From NCBI RefSeq assembly GCF_003086775.1, contig NZ_CP026001.1:3748125-3812124 (forward strand): 64,000 nucleotides of DNA, written 5' to 3'. The notes beneath the pieces are model-generated. The model ran no database searches, was not told where the DNA came from, and was given only the letters and a program-made list of their open reading frames with translations. Below are positions 47,029-56,207 of the stretch, piece after piece (within the stretch, counting starts at the first letter, position 1; each line of letters begins with the position of its first letter). The translations under genes and the position numbers were made by a program. Source of the DNA: Stenotrophomonas sp. ZAC14D1_NAIMI4_1. GTDB taxonomy: Bacteria; Pseudomonadota; Gammaproteobacteria; Xanthomonadales; Xanthomonadaceae.

Positions 47029-50000
47029 TCACCCGGCTTGACCCGGAACCACGCGGCATACAGCGCCGGCAGGAACACCAGGGTCAGCACGGTGCCGACG
47101 ATCAGGCCACCCATGATCGAGATCGCCATCGAGCCGTAGAACGCGCTGCGCGACAGCGGGATCATCGCCAGCACGGCGGCGAGCGCGGTCAGCACGATCG
47201 GGCGGAAACGCCGGACCGTTGCGTCGATGATCGAATGCCAGCGGTCATGCCCGGCATCGATGTCCTGCTGGATCTGGTCGATCAGGATCACCGAGTTGCG
47301 CATGATCATGCCGGCCAGCGCGATGGTGCCCAGCAGCGCCACGAAGCCGAACGGCGCGCGGAACAGCAGCAGGAACAACGTGGCACCGATGATGCCCAGC
47401 GGCGCGGTCACCAGCACCATCGCCGCCCGCGAGAAGCTGCGCAGCTGCAGCATCAGCAGGGTCGCCACCACGATCAGGAACAGCGGCATGCCGGCCTTGA
47501 TCGAATCCTGGCCGCGTGCCGAATCCTCCACCGTACCGCCGGTTTCCAGCAGGTAACCGCTGGGCAGCTGCGCACGGATGCCATCCAGCGTCGGCAGGAG
47601 CTGCTGCACCACGTCCAGCGGCTGCATGCCATCACCGATGTCGGCACGCACGGTCACCGTCGGCAGGCGGTTGCGGTGCCAGATGATGCCGTCCTCGAAG
47701 CCATACTCCATCGTGGCCACCTGGGACAGCGTGATGCTGCCACCGTTGGCGGTGGGCATGGCCAGGCTGGACAGCAGTTCCAGCTGGTCACGCTCGTCGG
47801 CCGGGCCGCGCAGCAGCATCTCGATCTGGCGGTTGCCTTCGCGGTACACGCTCACCGACTGCCCGGCCAGCGAACTGGCCAGGAACTGGCTGACCTGCGC
47901 ACTGCTCACGCCCAGCGCGCGTGCACGCTCCTGGTCGATCACCAGGCGCACCACCTTGCTCGGTTCGCTCCAGTCCAGGTTGACGTTGATGACGTGCGGG
48001 TTCTCGCGCACCTTGGCCTCGACCTGGCGGGCGATGGCCTGCACCTGCTCGATGTGCTCGCCGGACACGCGCATCTGCACCGGGTAGCCCACCGGCGGGC
48101 CGTTTTCGAGGCGGGTCACGCGCATCTGCACGTCCGGGAACTGCGGAATGACCTCCTTCATCAGCCAGTCGCGCGCGGTTTCGCGGGCGTGGGTGTCCTT
48201 GGCCAGCACCACGAACTGGGCGAAGTTGGTCGCCGGCAGCTGCTGGTCCAGCGGCAGGTAGAAGCGCGGCGAGCCGGTGCCCACGTAGGACACGTAGTTG
48301 GCAATGTCCTCGCGGCCGTGCAGCAGCTTTTCCAGCTTTTCGGCCTGGGCCTGGGTCGAGCGCAGCGAGGCACCTTCGGCCAGTTCGATGTCGACCATCA
48401 GTTCCGGCCGGGTCGAATCGGGGAAGAACTGCTGCGGCACGAAGCGGAACATCATCAGCGAGAACACGAACAGGCCGATGGTCGCGGCAATCACCCACCA
48501 GCGGTGGCGCAGGCACGCATCAAGGAAGCGGCGGAAGCGCTGGTAGAACGGCCGCTGGTATGGATCGTGGTCATGGCCGTGCTCGGCCGGGCGCAGCAGG
48601 TTGGCCAGCGCCGGGTAGCGGTCGGCCCACTGCCGGCGCCGGGCCAGCCAGCGCGCGGACAGGCTGCCCGGCTTCGGCGGCTGCGGGTTGAACAGGTCCG
48701 GCAGCATCTTGTCGCCCAGGTACGGGATGAACAGCACCGCAGCGATCCACGACACCACCAGCGCGATGGTCACCACCTGGAACAGTGAACGGGTGTACTC
48801 GCCCGTGCTCGACGCCGCCGTGGCGATCGGCAGGAAGCCGGCCGCGGTGATCAGGGTACCGGTCAGCATCGGGAACGCCGTCGATTCCCAGGCGAAGCTG
48901 GCCGCGCGCAGGCGGTCAAAGCCCTGCTCCATCTTGGTGGCCATCATCTCCACCGCGATGATCGCATCGTCCACCAGCAGGCCCAGGGCCAGCACCAGCG
49001 CGCCCAGCGAGATCTTGTGCAGGCCGATGCCGAAGTAGTGCATGACGAAGAAGGTCATCGCCAGCACCAGCGGAATGGTCACGCCCACCACCAGGCCGGT
49101 ACGCAGGCCCAGTGAGAAGAAGCTGACCAGCAGCACGATCACCACCGCTTCGGTCAGCACCTGCACGAACTCGCCGACGGATTCTTCCACCGCCTGCGGC
49201 TGGTCGGACACCTTGCGCAGCTGCATGCCGGTGGGCAGGGTCTTCTGCAGGCGCTCGAACTCCGCATCCAGGTTCGCACCCAGCTTGAGGATGTCGCCAC
49301 CGTCCTTCATCGCCACGGCCAGGCCGATGGCTTCTTCACCCATGAAGCGCATCTTCGGCGAGGCGGGATCGGCGAAGCCACGCTTGACCTCGGCAATGTC
49401 GCCCAGGTGCACGGTGCGCTCGCCGGCACGCACCGGGAACTGGCGGATCGCCTCGATGCTGTCGAACTGGCCGGTCACGCGCAGCTGCACGCGGTCGGTC
49501 GGCGTTTCAAAGAAACTGGTGCCGGCAATGGCGTTCTGGTCAGCCAAAGCCTGCTGCACCTGCTGCATCGACAGGCCCAGCGTGGCCAGGCGGGTGTTGG
49601 ACAGCTCGATCCACACCTTCTCGTCCTGCAGGCCGACCAGGTCGATCTTGCCGACGTCGGGCACGCGCTGCAGTTCCAGCTGGATGCGGTCGGCGTAATC
49701 GCGCATCACCGCATAGTCGAAGCCCTTGCCGGTGAGTGCATAGATGTTGCCGTAGGTATCACCGAACTCATCGTTGTAGAACGGGCCGACGATCTCGCGG
49801 GGCAGCGTCGCGCGGATGTCGCCCACGCGCTTGCGCACCTGGTACCACAGGTCCGGGATCTGCTTGGAGCGCAGGCTGTCGCGCGCCATGAAGATCACCT
49901 GCGATTCGCCCGGACGCGAGTACGAGCGGATGAACTCGTATTCGCCGGTGTTCATCAGCGCCTTCTCGATCGGCTCGGTCACCTGGCGCGACACCTGCTC

Positions 50001-50177
50001 GGCGGTGGCACCGGGCCACTGCGTGCGGATCACCATCGCCTTGAAGGTGAACGGCGGATCTTCGGACTGGCCCAGGTGCTTGTACGACCATGCGCCGATC
50101 ACCGCGAAGGCGAGCATGGCAAACAGCACCAGCGGGCGATTGGCCAGCGCCCACTCGGAAAGATTGAAGCGGCGCAC
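47025..50177 (-). CDS. smeP: RND multidrug efflux permease SmeP
   Basis: A 1050-residue inner-membrane proton/drug antiporter of the HAE1 RND family with 12 membrane helices and two periplasmic loops. The TM4 proton-relay Asp pair is in LALGLLVDDAIIAVEM (near 402). GYGNIYALTGKGFDYAVM-like porter-domain sequence and MRNSVILIDQIQQDIDAGHD in the C-terminal half support the family. Together with smeO, smeRo, pcm and tolC it matches the SmeOP-TolC locus of S. maltophilia, which exports several antibiotics and detergents. The gene starts 4 bp after smeO ends. Its TAG stop is supplied by a SMAG element. Confidence 0.93.
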   Translation of the reverse strand: MRRFNLSEWALANRPLVLFAMLAFAVIGAWSYKHLGQSEDPPFTFKAMVIRTQWPGATAEQVSRQVTEPIEKALMNTGEYEFIRSYSRPGESQVIFMARDSLRSKQIPDLWYQVRKRVGDIRATLPREIVGPFYNDEFGDTYGNIYALTGKGFDYAVMRDYADRIQLELQRVPDVGKIDLVGLQDEKVWIELSNTRLATLGLSMQQVQQALADQNAIAGTSFFETPTDRVQLRVTGQFDSIEAIRQFPVRAGERTVHLGDIAEVKRGFADPASPKMRFMGEEAIGLAVAMKDGGDILKLGANLDAEFERLQKTLPTGMQLRKVSDQPQAVEESVGEFVQVLTEAVVIVLLVSFFSLGLRTGLVVGVTIPLVLAMTFFVMHYFGIGLHKISLGALVLALGLLVDDAIIAVEMMATKMEQGFDRLRAASFAWESTAFPMLTGTLITAAGFLPIATAASSTGEYTRSLFQVVTIALVVSWIAAVLFIPYLGDKMLPDLFNPQPPKPGSLSARWLARRRQWADRYPALANLLRPAEHGHDHDPYQRPFYQRFRRFLDACLRHRWWVIAATIGLFVFSLMMFRFVPQQFFPDSTRPELMVDIELAEGASLRSTQAQAEKLEKLLHGREDIANYVSYVGTGSPRFYLPLDQQLPATNFAQFVVLAKDTHARETARDWLMKEVIPQFPDVQMRVTRLENGPPVGYPVQMRVSGEHIEQVQAIARQVEAKVRENPHVINVNLDWSEPSKVVRLVIDQERARALGVSSAQVSQFLASSLAGQSVSVYREGNRQIEMLLRGPADERDQLELLSSLAMPTANGGSITLSQVATMEYGFEDGIIWHRNRLPTVTVRADIGDGMQPLDVVQQLLPTLDGIRAQLPSGYLLETGGTVEDSARGQDSIKAGMPLFLIVVATLLMLQLRSFSRAAMVLVTAPLGIIGATLFLLLFRAPFGFVALLGTIALAGMIMRNSVILIDQIQQDIDAGHDRWHSIIDATVRRFRPIVLTALAAVLAMIPLSRSAFYGSMAISIMGGLIVGTVLTLVFLPALYAAWFRVKPGE

Positions 50178-50181
50178 CGGC

Positions 50182-51312
50182 TTACTCCTTGGCCTTCGGC
50201 GCAGCGGCCGGCGTGGCTGGCTTCAGCACCGGGCGGTTCTGCCGGTCCACGGCGGTCACGGGCTGACCAGCGCGCAGCAGGTGGCCACCGGCGGCCACCA
50301 CCCAGTCACCGGCACCGACGCCGGACAGCACCGGCACGCTGTCGCTGCCATAGGCACCGGTGGTGACGGCCACCTGCTTCAGCGTGCTGTTGGACGGGTC
50401 CACCACCCAGACGCTGGAAGCGCCGGTGGCACCTCGCTGCAGGGCGGCCAGTGGCAGCTGCAGCGTGCCCGGGCGGCCGGCGCTGCTGAACACCCGCGCG
50501 CTCTGCCCCAGTTCGACATCGGCCAGCGCGTCGGCGGCCAGGCTGACCCGGGTGGCATAGGTGCGGGCCTGCGGATCGGCTGCCGCGGCAATCTCGCGGA
50601 TCGTGCCCGGCAGGCGCTGGCCCGGCCGGTTCCACAGTTCCACCTGCACCGGCTGGCCCACGGCGTAATCGCGGAAGGTCGCTTCGGGCAGATCGATCAG
50701 CACTTCGCGGGCACCATCGGCGGCCAGATTGAAGATGGTCTGGCCGGCCGATACCACCTGTCCGGCCTCGGCCTCGCGGCTGGCGATCACGCCGTCGGCC
50801 GGCGCGCGCAGCTGGGCGTAGCCGGCCTGGTTGCGCAGCACATCGAGGTTGGCACGGGCGGCGTTGGCCTGGCCCTGCGCCGCCTTGAACGCAGCACTCT
50901 GCTGGTCCAGCTGCGAGCGGCTGACCAGTTGCTGGTCGGCCAGCACCTGGTAGCGCTTGAGGTCATCGCGGGTACGTGCAAGGTCGGCTTCGGCCGCGGC
51001 CAGCTGCGCCTGCGAGGCGCGCGCCTGCAGCGCGAAGTCGGCCACGTCCAGCTCGGCCAGCACATCGCCCTGCTTCACCCGCTGGCCGGCATCGACGTGG
51101 CGCTTGACCAGGTTGCCGCCCACGCGGAAGGACAGCGGGCTTTCCTGGCGTGCACGGATCGCGCCCGGGAATGACGCCGTGCCCTGCCCGGCCTGCTCGC
51201 CCGGATGCACCACCAGCACCGGCACCGCCGCCTGCGGCGCCTGCTCCGGCCCCGAACAGGCGGCCAGCGCCACCACCCACACCATACCGCCCAGCCAGCG
51301 CACGCTCTTCAT
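50182..51312 (-). CDS. smeO: RND efflux periplasmic adaptor lipoprotein SmeO
   Basis: Membrane-fusion protein of 376 residues linking SmeP to the outer-membrane channel. The signal sequence ends in a lipobox (VVALAACSG), so the mature protein is lipid-anchored at Cys near residue 19. A barrel-sandwich half-motif (LSFRVGGNLVKRHVDAGQRV) is followed by an alpha-hairpin (ASQAQLAAAEADLARTRDDL). The second half-motif is YAQLRAPADGVIASREAEAG. It shares a divergent promoter region with smeRo. Confidence 0.92.
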   Translation of the reverse strand: MKSVRWLGGMVWVVALAACSGPEQAPQAAVPVLVVHPGEQAGQGTASFPGAIRARQESPLSFRVGGNLVKRHVDAGQRVKQGDVLAELDVADFALQARASQAQLAAAEADLARTRDDLKRYQVLADQQLVSRSQLDQQSAAFKAAQGQANAARANLDVLRNQAGYAQLRAPADGVIASREAEAGQVVSAGQTIFNLAADGAREVLIDLPEATFRDYAVGQPVQVELWNRPGQRLPGTIREIAAAADPQARTYATRVSLAADALADVELGQSARVFSSAGRPGTLQLPLAALQRGATGASSVWVVDPSNSTLKQVAVTTGAYGSDSVPVLSGVGAGDWVVAAGGHLLRAGQPVTAVDRQNRPVLKPATPAAAPKAKE

Positions 51313-51384
51313 CGGTCAACGTCCTGAAAACGCAGGGTTCAAACGCGGGGGAGCCCGCACGAGCGCAGGCCCCAATTTAGTAAA

Positions 51385-51420
51385 CTGGCCGGTATAGTAT
51401 AAATATCGAACCGGTTGGTC
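51385..51420. promoter_or_regulatory. Divergent promoter/operator between smeO and smeRo
   Basis: AT-rich TATAGTATAAATAT is flanked by CCGGT...ACCGG (ACTGGCCGGT on the left, ACCGGTTGGT on the right), an imperfect dyad typical of TetR-family operators. It overlaps likely -10 sequences in both directions. Confidence 0.5.
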
Positions 51421-51433
51421 TAGTATTACGCCA

Positions 51434-52111
51434 ATGAGTTCTCCCACTTCCCGCAAAGCGTCGGCCAAGCCTGCTGCCAAGGCCGCCGGACCCGGGCGTC
51501 CGAAGGACCTCGGCAAGCGCGCGGCGATCCTTGAAGCAGCCAAGACCCTGTTCGTCGAGCAGGGCTATACCGGCGTGAGCATGGACAGCATCGCCGCCCA
51601 GGCGGGTGTGTCGAAGCTGACCGTTTACAGCCATTTTGGCGATAAAGAGACGCTTTTCACCGAAGCTGTGCAGTCCAAGTGCATGGAGATGCTGCCGGAC
51701 GCGCTGTTCGTGGCCGATGCCGAAGGCCCGCTGCGCGACCAGTTGCTGGGCATCGGCCAGGCCTTCTTCGAGATGATCACCTCCGACGCGGCGATCTCGG
51801 TGCAGCGGGTGATGATGGCCCCGGAAACCGACGAACGGCTGCGCGAACTGTTCTGGCAGGCCGGCCCGGAGCGAACCTGCGAGGCGCTGGCCGATTTCCT
51901 GCGTTCGCGCACCGCGCGCGGCGAGCTGGAAATCCCCGATTGCCGGCTGGCGGGCCAGCAGTTCCTGACCCTCATCAAGGGCGAAGTGCATATGAACCGG
52001 ATGTGCGGCATGCCGCTGTCACCGGGGCAGTGCGATGCTTCCAGCCACGTGCCCGACAGCGTCGATTTCTTCCTGCGCGCCTATGCGCCGCGAGGGCCTG
52101 GAAGCGCCTGA
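51434..52111 (+). CDS. smeRo: TetR-family repressor SmeRo
   Basis: A 225-residue regulator with an N-terminal helix-turn-helix (KRAAILEAAKTLFVEQGYTG, SMDSIAAQAGVSKLTVYSHF) and an AcrR/TetR C-terminal ligand domain. The first 25 residues are a basic Ala/Ser-rich extension (KASAKPAAKAAGPGRPKDLG). It is divergent from smeO across 121 bp holding a dyad, consistent with repression of smeOP. Position and family match the known SmeRo of the SmeOP locus. No ribosome-binding site is seen before the ATG at 51434. Confidence 0.9.
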   Translation: MSSPTSRKASAKPAAKAAGPGRPKDLGKRAAILEAAKTLFVEQGYTGVSMDSIAAQAGVSKLTVYSHFGDKETLFTEAVQSKCMEMLPDALFVADAEGPLRDQLLGIGQAFFEMITSDAAISVQRVMMAPETDERLRELFWQAGPERTCEALADFLRSRTARGELEIPDCRLAGQQFLTLIKGEVHMNRMCGMPLSPGQCDASSHVPDSVDFFLRAYAPRGPGSA

Positions 52112-52250
52112 AGCACCAAACTGAACGAACCGGAGGTCGCGATGACTTCCGGCACTGCGACCCCGGCCGCCCGAAAGCTGATGCTCTGGGCGCGCCGCCG
52201 GCCTCCGGCACCGGTAAAATGGCCGGCCCACTGCGCTGGATTTGAACCTC

Positions 52251-52898
52251 ATGACGATTGATTACGCCCACGCCCGCGAACTGATGGTGGAACAGCAGAT
52301 CCGTCCCTGGGACGTGCTGGACATCAAGGTGCTCGACGTCCTCGCCCGCCTGCCGCGCGAGGCCTTTGTCGCCGACGCGCACCGGGCGCTGGCCTATGCC
52401 GACGTTGAACTGCCGATCGGCAATGGCCAGAAGATGATGAAGCCGGTCATCGAGGGCCGTACCCTGCAGGCACTGGATCTGCAGCCGGGTGACGAAGTGC
52501 TGGAAATCGGCACCGGCAGCGGCTTCCTGGCTGCCTGCATCGGCGCGCTGGCGCGCGACGTGCTGAGCCTGGAAATCGACCCGGAACTGGCCGCCGCCGC
52601 GCGCGCCCGCCTGGACGCTTCCGGCCTGGGCACCAACGTCCGCGTCGAAGTGGCCGATGCGCTGGCCTGGCAGACCGAACGCCGTTTTGACGTGATCTGT
52701 GTCACTGGCGCGGTTGACGTCGTGCCGTCACAGTTCGCCTCGTGGCTGCGTCCGGGCGGTCGCCTGTTCGTGATCCATGGCCGCTCGCCGGCGATGGAAG
52801 CCCTGCTGGTCAAGGCCGATGGCAGCACCGAATCGCTGTTTGAAACCGATATCGATTACCTGCGTGGTGCCGCCCCGGCCCCCCAGTTCCACCTCTGA
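52251..52898 (+). CDS. pcm: Protein-L-isoaspartate O-methyltransferase
   Basis: Repairs damaged aspartyl residues by SAM-dependent methylation. The 215-residue protein starts MTIDYAHARELMVEQQIRPW; the family region LPREAFVADAHRALAYADVE and GQKMMKPVIEGRTLQALDLQ is conserved. The SAM loop is EVLEIGTGSGFLAACIGAL. ATG 52251 is preferred over a TTG at 52242. It sits between smeRo and tolC, 16 bp before the latter, as in the described locus. Confidence 0.92.
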   Translation: MTIDYAHARELMVEQQIRPWDVLDIKVLDVLARLPREAFVADAHRALAYADVELPIGNGQKMMKPVIEGRTLQALDLQPGDEVLEIGTGSGFLAACIGALARDVLSLEIDPELAAAARARLDASGLGTNVRVEVADALAWQTERRFDVICVTGAVDVVPSQFASWLRPGGRLFVIHGRSPAMEALLVKADGSTESLFETDIDYLRGAAPAPQFHL

Positions 52899-52914
52899 GT
52901 CCAAGGAAGCCGCA

Positions 52915-54273
52915 ATGATCCGCCGATCCCTCGCTGTTGCGCTGGCCACTGCCCTGCTGCCGTTGTCCGCCCATGCCGCCGACCTGCTGCAGGTCTACGA
53001 AATGGCACGCAATGGCGATCCGCAACTGTCGGCCGCCGAATCGACCCGGCTGTACGACAAGGAAGGCGCCGTGCAGGCGCGTGCCGCGCTGCTGCCGCAG
53101 ATCAACGGCACGGCCTCGCTGAACCGTTCGCGTAGCGAAGCCAATGCCGATGCCAACTCCGGTTCGGTCACCAGCAAGCGCCGCAACTACACGATCGATG
53201 GCAGCCAGACGCTGTTCAACTGGACGCAGATCAGCAACCTGCGCTCGCAGCGCGAGCTGAGCAAGGCGGCGGATTTCACCCTCGATTCGGCCAACGACAG
53301 CCTGATCGTGCGCAGCTCGGCGGCCTACTTCAACGTGCTGGTGGCGATCGAATCGCTGAACGCCGCACAGACCAATGAAGCGGCCGCGAAGAAGCAGTTC
53401 GACTTCGCCGACAAGCGCCTGGAAGTGGGCCTGGCGCCGATCACCGACGTGCACGAAGCGCGTGCCCAGTACGACCAGGCACGCGCCAACACCATCGTTG
53501 CGCAGAACACCCTGGCCGACAACTACCAGGCCCTGACCGAACTGACCGGCCAGCCGGTGATGAACCTGAAGGGCCTGCCGGCCGACTTCCGTCCGGAAGT
53601 GCCGGCCAACCGCGGCAACATCAGTGAACTGGTGCAGCAGGCGACCAGCCAGAACCCGGCGCTGAAGGCGCAGGAACTGAAGGTCAGCGCGGCTGAAGCC
53701 GGCGTGCAGGCGGCCCGTGGCGGCCACTATCCGACCCTGTCGCTGGGCGGCAGCTGGGGCAAGAGCGCAACCTGGGGCGACAGCACCGGTGCCGGTTCGC
53801 TGTCCCCGGATGCACGCACCAACAGCATCGGCCTGACCCTGAGCGTGCCGATCTTCTCCGGTGGTGCCACCCAGTCCGGCGTGCGCCAGGCGCTGGCCCA
53901 GCGTGACATCGCCCAGGACGGTTACGAGCAGCAGAAGCGTGCGCTGGACCGCAACACCCGCAATGCCTACCAGACCTTGGTGCAGGGCATCAGCGAAGTG
54001 GAAGCCCGCCGCCTGGCGGTGGTCTCGGCACAGAGCGCGTACGACGCATCGCAGGTCGGCCTGGAAGTGGGTACCCGCACCGTGCTGGACGTGATCCAGA
54101 ACCAGCGCATCCTGTTCTCGGCGCAGCTGGACTACGCCAACGCGCGCTACACCTTCCTGCAGAACCGCCTGCTGCTGAGCCAGTCGCTGGGTGCGCTGGA
54201 TGTGGCGGAACTGCAGGACATCAACCGCCTGCTGACCCAGGATGCCGGCAACCCGGCGACGACCACGAACTGA
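52915..54273 (+). CDS. tolC: Outer-membrane efflux channel TolC
   Basis: A 452-residue outer-membrane channel that completes tripartite pumps such as SmeOP. The signal peptide is MIRRSLAVALATALLPLSAHAA. Two OEP repeats follow (QVYEMARNGDPQLSAAESTR ... YTIDGSQTLFNWTQISNLRS; and LVQQATSQNPALKAQELKVS ... IGLTLSVPIFSGGATQSGVR), giving the coiled-coil tunnel. AAGGAAG precedes the ATG. A strong terminator at 54299 ends the smeRo-pcm-tolC transcript. Confidence 0.94.
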   Translation: MIRRSLAVALATALLPLSAHAADLLQVYEMARNGDPQLSAAESTRLYDKEGAVQARAALLPQINGTASLNRSRSEANADANSGSVTSKRRNYTIDGSQTLFNWTQISNLRSQRELSKAADFTLDSANDSLIVRSSAAYFNVLVAIESLNAAQTNEAAAKKQFDFADKRLEVGLAPITDVHEARAQYDQARANTIVAQNTLADNYQALTELTGQPVMNLKGLPADFRPEVPANRGNISELVQQATSQNPALKAQELKVSAAEAGVQAARGGHYPTLSLGGSWGKSATWGDSTGAGSLSPDARTNSIGLTLSVPIFSGGATQSGVRQALAQRDIAQDGYEQQKRALDRNTRNAYQTLVQGISEVEARRLAVVSAQSAYDASQVGLEVGTRTVLDVIQNQRILFSAQLDYANARYTFLQNRLLLSQSLGALDVAELQDINRLLTQDAGNPATTTN

Positions 54274-54298
54274 GCCGTCGCCTTCCGGTAGAACGAAG

Positions 54299-54324
54299 AA
54301 GCCACCCGCAAGGGTGGCTTTTTT
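54299..54324 (+). terminator. Rho-independent terminator after tolC
   Basis: AAGCCACCC-GCAA-GGGTGGCTT with six T residues. Confidence 0.93.
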
Positions 54325-54348
54325 GTGGGCGCGGGTCGCGAGATGCGC

Positions 54349-54680
54349 ATCCACGCATGGCGTGGATCTACCGACTGCGCGTGCATCCACGCATGGCGTG
54401 GATCTACCGGGTGCGCGTGCATCCACGCATGGCGTGGATCCACCGGCTGCTCGTGCATCCACGCATGGCGTGGATCCACCGGCTGCGCGTGCGTCCACGC
54501 ATGGCGTGGATCCACCGGCTGCGCGTGCATCCACGCATGGCGTGGATCTACCGGGTACGCGTGCATCCACGCATGGCGTGGATCTACCGGGTACGCGTGC
54601 ATCCACGCATGGCGTGGATCTACCGGGTGCGCGTGCATCCACGCATGGCGTGGATCTACCGACTGCGCGTGCATCCACTG
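54349..54680 (-). repeat. SMAG tandem array 1: nine copies, exact 36-bp period
   Basis: Reversed SMAG copies start at 54349, 54385, 54421, 54457, 54493, 54529, 54565, 54601 and 54637, each 23 bp plus a 13-bp linker of the CGACTGCGCGTGC type; a tenth is truncated at 54673. Copies 3-5 have lost the CTAC end (CCAC instead). Linkers vary at only three or four positions, so the array grew by unit duplication. Confidence 0.95.
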
Positions 54681-54699
54681 GAGGGAGGCGTTGATTGCA

Positions 54700-54722
54700 G
54701 TAGAGCCACGCCATGCGTGGCT
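54700..54722 (+). repeat. Single SMAG element near the permease stop
   Basis: GTAGAGCCACGCC variant with compensating changes in both arms (GCCACG/CGTGGC), which keeps the hairpin. Confidence 0.88.
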
Positions 54723-54741
54723 GCCGTGCGCGATCCCGTGC

Positions 54742-55995
54742 CTACCCCAGCCAAGGCAGGATCTGCCGGGCCAGCGGCGCCAGGCACAACAACGCCGCCA
54801 ACGACGCCAGCAGGCGGATCATCGCCACGCGACGCGGTGGCACCTGTGGGTACGGGCGCAACAGGCCCAGGCACAGCACCGCCAGCACCGGCAGCGCGCC
54901 GAAGCCCGGTGGCAGCACCTCGCGCTCAGGCAGCCACGGCACCAGCAGCATGGCCAGCGCCGCCACGCCGAAGGCCAGCGTCACCCGGCCCGGGTCGCGA
55001 TCATCAGCGCCGCCGCCCGACCGCCGCCACAGCGCCGGCAGCAGGTCCATCATCAGCAGCAGCACCACCACCTGCAGCGCTACCAGCCCGGCCCAGCCCG
55101 CCAGCGGCAGCAGCGGCAACATCCATTGCAGGTGCGGCACGCCCTGCACGGCCACCGACAGTGGCCGCGTGCTGTCCAGCGCGGCGAACTGCACCAGGCC
55201 CGACTGCAGCGCCGCCAGGCCCATCAGCATCAGCATCGCGACCAGGGCGGCGCCACCGCCCACCCGGGTCAGCTGCCGATGGGGCTGTTGCACCCGCGGG
55301 GCCATGCCCAGCAGCAGCCCGGCGCTGGCAAACACCCCCAGCAGGGGCACGGCCGCGGCCACCACGCCGCCCAGCCCGAACCGGTGCGGCCCGGTGGATG
55401 ATGGCATCCACGGCACCCAGTTGCCGTAGTGCACGTAGCGTGCGGCCAGCAGGACCAGCAGCAGGCCCAGGCCCAACTTCACGCTCAGCAGCACGCAGGC
55501 CAGCCGTACCGCCCGGCGCGGGCGCAGCATGGCCGCCACGCCCACCGGCAACAGCCCCAGCGCCGCTGCCAGCGGCATCGGCAGCCAGCGCTGCGGCGGC
55601 TGGCCCAGCGCACTGACGGTCGCGTACAGGTGGTGGGCACCCGACTGCGCGGCGCCGGCCAGGGTGGCCAGCAGATCCAGCAGCAGCAGGCCCAGCAGGA
55701 CGGCTGCAGGCCGCGGCCCGCACACGTCCAGCAGCGCTGCCGGCAGCCCGGCCCCACCGGGCATGCGGCGCATCACTTCGCGCAGGCAGAACAGCAGCGG
55801 CGCCGTACCTGCGGCGGCCAGCAGCAGGCTCAGGACGATGGCCGGCCCTGCCCGTGCCGCGGTGTTCTGCCCGACCAGCGCGATCACGCTGCCACCGATC
55901 AGCAGGGTCAGCGCCAGCACCAGCAGGTGGTCGCTGCCCAACCGGTCGAATGCCGCGCGCCCGCTGCCTGGATCGGCACCGCTGTCGTCCTTCAT
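54742..55995 (-). CDS. Multi-helix permease, APC-superfamily-like
   Basis: A 417-residue protein with about twelve hydrophobic segments, very Leu/Ala-rich. The N-terminal segment LLIGGSVIALVGQNTAARAG and RRMPGGAGLPAALLDVCGPR recall the amino acid/polyamine permease fold (the GG-S-I and helix 3 region), but conservation is weak. Substrate unknown. The ATG at 55995 follows GGGAG. Stop codon TAG here is not part of a repeat. It is flanked by SMAG array 1 downstream. Confidence 0.72.
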   Translation of the reverse strand: MKDDSGADPGSGRAAFDRLGSDHLLVLALTLLIGGSVIALVGQNTAARAGPAIVLSLLLAAAGTAPLLFCLREVMRRMPGGAGLPAALLDVCGPRPAAVLLGLLLLDLLATLAGAAQSGAHHLYATVSALGQPPQRWLPMPLAAALGLLPVGVAAMLRPRRAVRLACVLLSVKLGLGLLLVLLAARYVHYGNWVPWMPSSTGPHRFGLGGVVAAAVPLLGVFASAGLLLGMAPRVQQPHRQLTRVGGGAALVAMLMLMGLAALQSGLVQFAALDSTRPLSVAVQGVPHLQWMLPLLPLAGWAGLVALQVVVLLLMMDLLPALWRRSGGGADDRDPGRVTLAFGVAALAMLLVPWLPEREVLPPGFGALPVLAVLCLGLLRPYPQVPPRRVAMIRLLASLAALLCLAPLARQILPWLG

Positions 55996-56207
55996 CACAA
56001 GCTCCCTTGATGCCGCCCAAGCGTGGTCGACATCAGGCTGGCAGCCCGGGCAACGAGACGGAATCAGAATCGGCCGAACGTGTGCTGCGTTGTGATGGCA
56101 CGCACGCGAGGCAGCACCTGGCGGCCCGGCTACGACAGTGCGGACGTCATCAAGCAGGCTTGAAATTGTTGAACGCGACAGTGCCTGTGCGGCACCCCGC
56201 CCTCGCG

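Noticed and set aside
54349..54680. CRISPR-like array with regular spacing
   Set aside because: The 13-bp linkers are nearly identical to each other and too short to be spacers, the 23-bp repeat is the dispersed SMAG palindrome, and no cas genes are near.
54147..54694. Repetitive frames (DPRHAWMHA..., HPRMAWIYR...) on both strands
   Set aside because: They are readings of the 36-bp SMAG array, open only because the period is a multiple of three. No start site, no codon bias.
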